Assembly (NCBI GenBank): GCA_038496675.1
Contig: CM076669.1
Span: 5,206,671 to 5,270,670, forward strand
Reading direction: 5' to 3'
Length of the DNA stretch: 64,000 nucleotides
Source: Rachycentron canadum
Lineage: Eukaryota > Chordata > Actinopteri > Carangiformes > Rachycentridae
Positions 62,301 through 64,000 of the stretch are shown here, one piece after another. Position 1 is the first letter of the stretch. Each line of letters opens with the position of its first letter. Made by a program: the position numbers and the translations under genes. Under the pieces are notes generated by a model. The model did no database searches. It was not told the origin of the DNA and worked only from the letters and a program-made list of their open reading frames with translations.

Positions 62301-63280
62301 GTTTTCAAAGAAATTAATTTATATATAGCTCAAAACAGAGGAGGAAGAAAAAGAAAAAAATATTGCCCTTAGCTCTGTTGTATCTCATGTACTGATGTGG
62401 TGGCATCTGTGTGCAGGATATGTTGCATCCTTCTAACTTCATTTCAGCTGTGTAATATTTCATGATAAATTGTAGAGGCCAAAAATAAAGGTGTGCTCAG
62501 CAAACAACACAGGTATTGCTGCTCTTGTTTATTAGCTTTTGTACTCAATTCAGACATAGAAAAGTAAAACAAACTTTTGGTGGGTTGTCTGTTTGGGTTT
62601 CTGTTTTTCTAAGGAGGGATGTACCTGTTAAACAAGTCCAGGACAGGACAGATGGTAGTAGGTAATTCCCAAACATGGCTGTACCAAAATACGGCTGAAG
62701 CGCCAACAATATTGAATCCTGCGTTTTCCATAATGCAACTCACCAGCCTCTTTTGTTCGATCCTTCCAGGTTGTAAAGCAGGTGTTTTCTTAAACAAGAC
62801 TAACCTTGCACCCCTTCCCCTTCTGAGGCTGCAGTTAAAAACAGATTACATCACAGCAGGGCGACTAGGATGCCCCATTTCGAAGCCTCGTTCATATGTG
62901 GCCCACAGATGTGTCCTGCTTTTCATGGGAAATGAAGTATCCAACAGGTGGATCCTTTGTGGCCGGTAATAGAAATCATGCGGCAGCAAAAACCACCAAC
63001 GGAGACCCTAAGGATTACAATAGTTACAACTTTTAACATTTAAAACCAACCAACCTTAATAAAACATCATGTTTTTGTGAACAAAAAGTTTGGCAACAAA
63101 GGGAGGGTACAGCTGTTTTTTTTTTTTTTTGTTTTTTTTTGCATCCTCCGTAGGGGAAATAGTCTAATTCTGGTTTGGCCTTCATGGTCTACGGTGGCTA
63201 CAAAGGACCACACCTTTGTGGACCGCGATTGCTGAAGGATGTGGCCCCTGTATTGGGACACATCCGGACCTTTTGTTTTC
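62300..63280. other. Non-coding, possibly part of an old repeat
   Basis: GTGGCCCACAGATGTGTCC and CCTTTGTGGCCGGTAAT near 62899-62969, and ACACCTTTGTGGACCGCG near 63210, vaguely recall teleost repeat DNA but cannot be assigned. T tracts lie at 63117-63140. Confidence 0.35.
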
Positions 63281-63286
63281 AGCCAA

Positions 63287-63324
63287 ATGCTAGTGTCAGT
63301 ATGCTAACCCACAGACACTAGCAT
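63287..63324. other. Perfect 11-bp stem hairpin
   Basis: ATGCTAGTGTC (63287-63297) and GACACTAGCAT (63314-63324) are perfect reverse complements around a 16-base loop. With a two-base bulge, GCC (63282-63284) can also pair with GGC just right of the stem. The GCTAG/GCTAAC wording resembles dispersed repeats in this genome, so the hairpin is probably a repeat remnant and not an RNA gene. Confidence 0.6.
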
Positions 63325-63339
63325 GGCTAAAAACTCCAA

Positions 63340-64000
63340 GCTGATGTAACCCTGATGATGCTCAAGGACTTAAAAGTTCATACTCAGAGCTCCCAACAGA
63401 GCCACACAGATGACATTATGCTGTTGTCCCCATGGGTTGTTATTTGATCTTAATGTGTAAAATCAGTGGAGAAGCTCTTGCAGAAAAGATCTCCTTCATG
63501 GTTCAAAGAACTAATGTTGAATGTCGGTAGGAGATTAACTTAATGTTCAAGTTGCCCATGCATCCAGCCCAACCTCTCCTCCCTTCACGTTTCTGAGGCG
63601 GTGTAAGAACGTCACGCTATACATCTGCCTTTGCAACTTTGAGAAGCTGCCACACTAATTTATTCAGGTTTTCTGTTCAATACATCACCCATCTGTACGT
63701 GCTGTACATCTAGGGAGATCATCAGAAGGTCAGGTCTTCCCTGCTACAGGCTATCAGAGGGCGATGTTCGGTCTGGCTGTTTTATTCACAAGCACTGGTA
63801 TTTTTAGCGCCCTGGGCAGTGACCTACCACAGGTCTGCTTCTCCTTGTAGCCCTCAGCCTGTTGCATATCTGTCCTATCTGCAGGATACTGATGCATTTT
63901 TTTATAAACATGATACACCTGTTGACAGTAAAATCATCAGTGTAACAGTTATTACATTTCTTTCATTCCACTTTATTGTTCAGGAGCAATTATATATGCA
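63340..64000. other. Unique non-coding DNA
   Basis: Nothing recognised on either strand up to the window edge. Confidence 0.5.

Overview
The window reads as nuclear DNA from a teleost fish, most likely a spiny-rayed (percomorph) species. The evidence is the repeat content. There are decayed L2/Rex1-like LINE pieces, three types of tRNA-derived SINE that I recognise from teleost genomes, a Tc1 relic, a hAT-type element with an exact 8-bp target duplication, several short elements with inverted ends, and many CA, GA, CAA and homopolymer tracts. Family names come from memory of teleost repeats; no database search was possible.

I find no protein-coding gene that I can support. The longest open frames are about 120-186 codons. 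They have no recognisable domain, are often dominated by low-complexity or repeat DNA, and match what chance gives in 64 kb. There is also no convincing rRNA, tRNA, known miRNA, CRISPR array or bacterial-type operon. The window is best read as a gene desert or one large intron.

Layout: 0-9.5 kb is AT-rich unique DNA with a few stretches that look like conserved non-coding elements, and one copy of a dispersed repeat near 4.5 kb. 9.5-13.1 kb is a repeat cluster: an antisense dispersed repeat, an antisense SINE, a short inverted-end element, a LINE endonuclease relic, and a LINE-type 3' tail. 13-20 kb holds simple repeats and a 21-22 bp minisatellite. Near 20 kb there is an antisense reverse-transcriptase relic followed by a second copy of the inverted-end element; a third copy is at 26.9 kb and a Tc1 relic at 28.5 kb. 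36 kb and 39.4 kb hold dispersed repeats. 44.2-44.6 kb has a SINE next to a LINE reverse-transcriptase relic. 47.8 kb has a 0.4-kb element with inverted ends, and 49.5 kb a SINE. 60.4-61.3 kb has the hAT-type element, with a partial copy of the inverted-end element inside it.

I see no undescribed multi-gene system. The most informative signals are the intact hAT ends and duplication, the four same-orientation copies of one short inverted-end family, the unexplained inverted-repeat segment at 12.56-13.14 kb, and stretches that a multi-fish alignment could confirm as enhancers.
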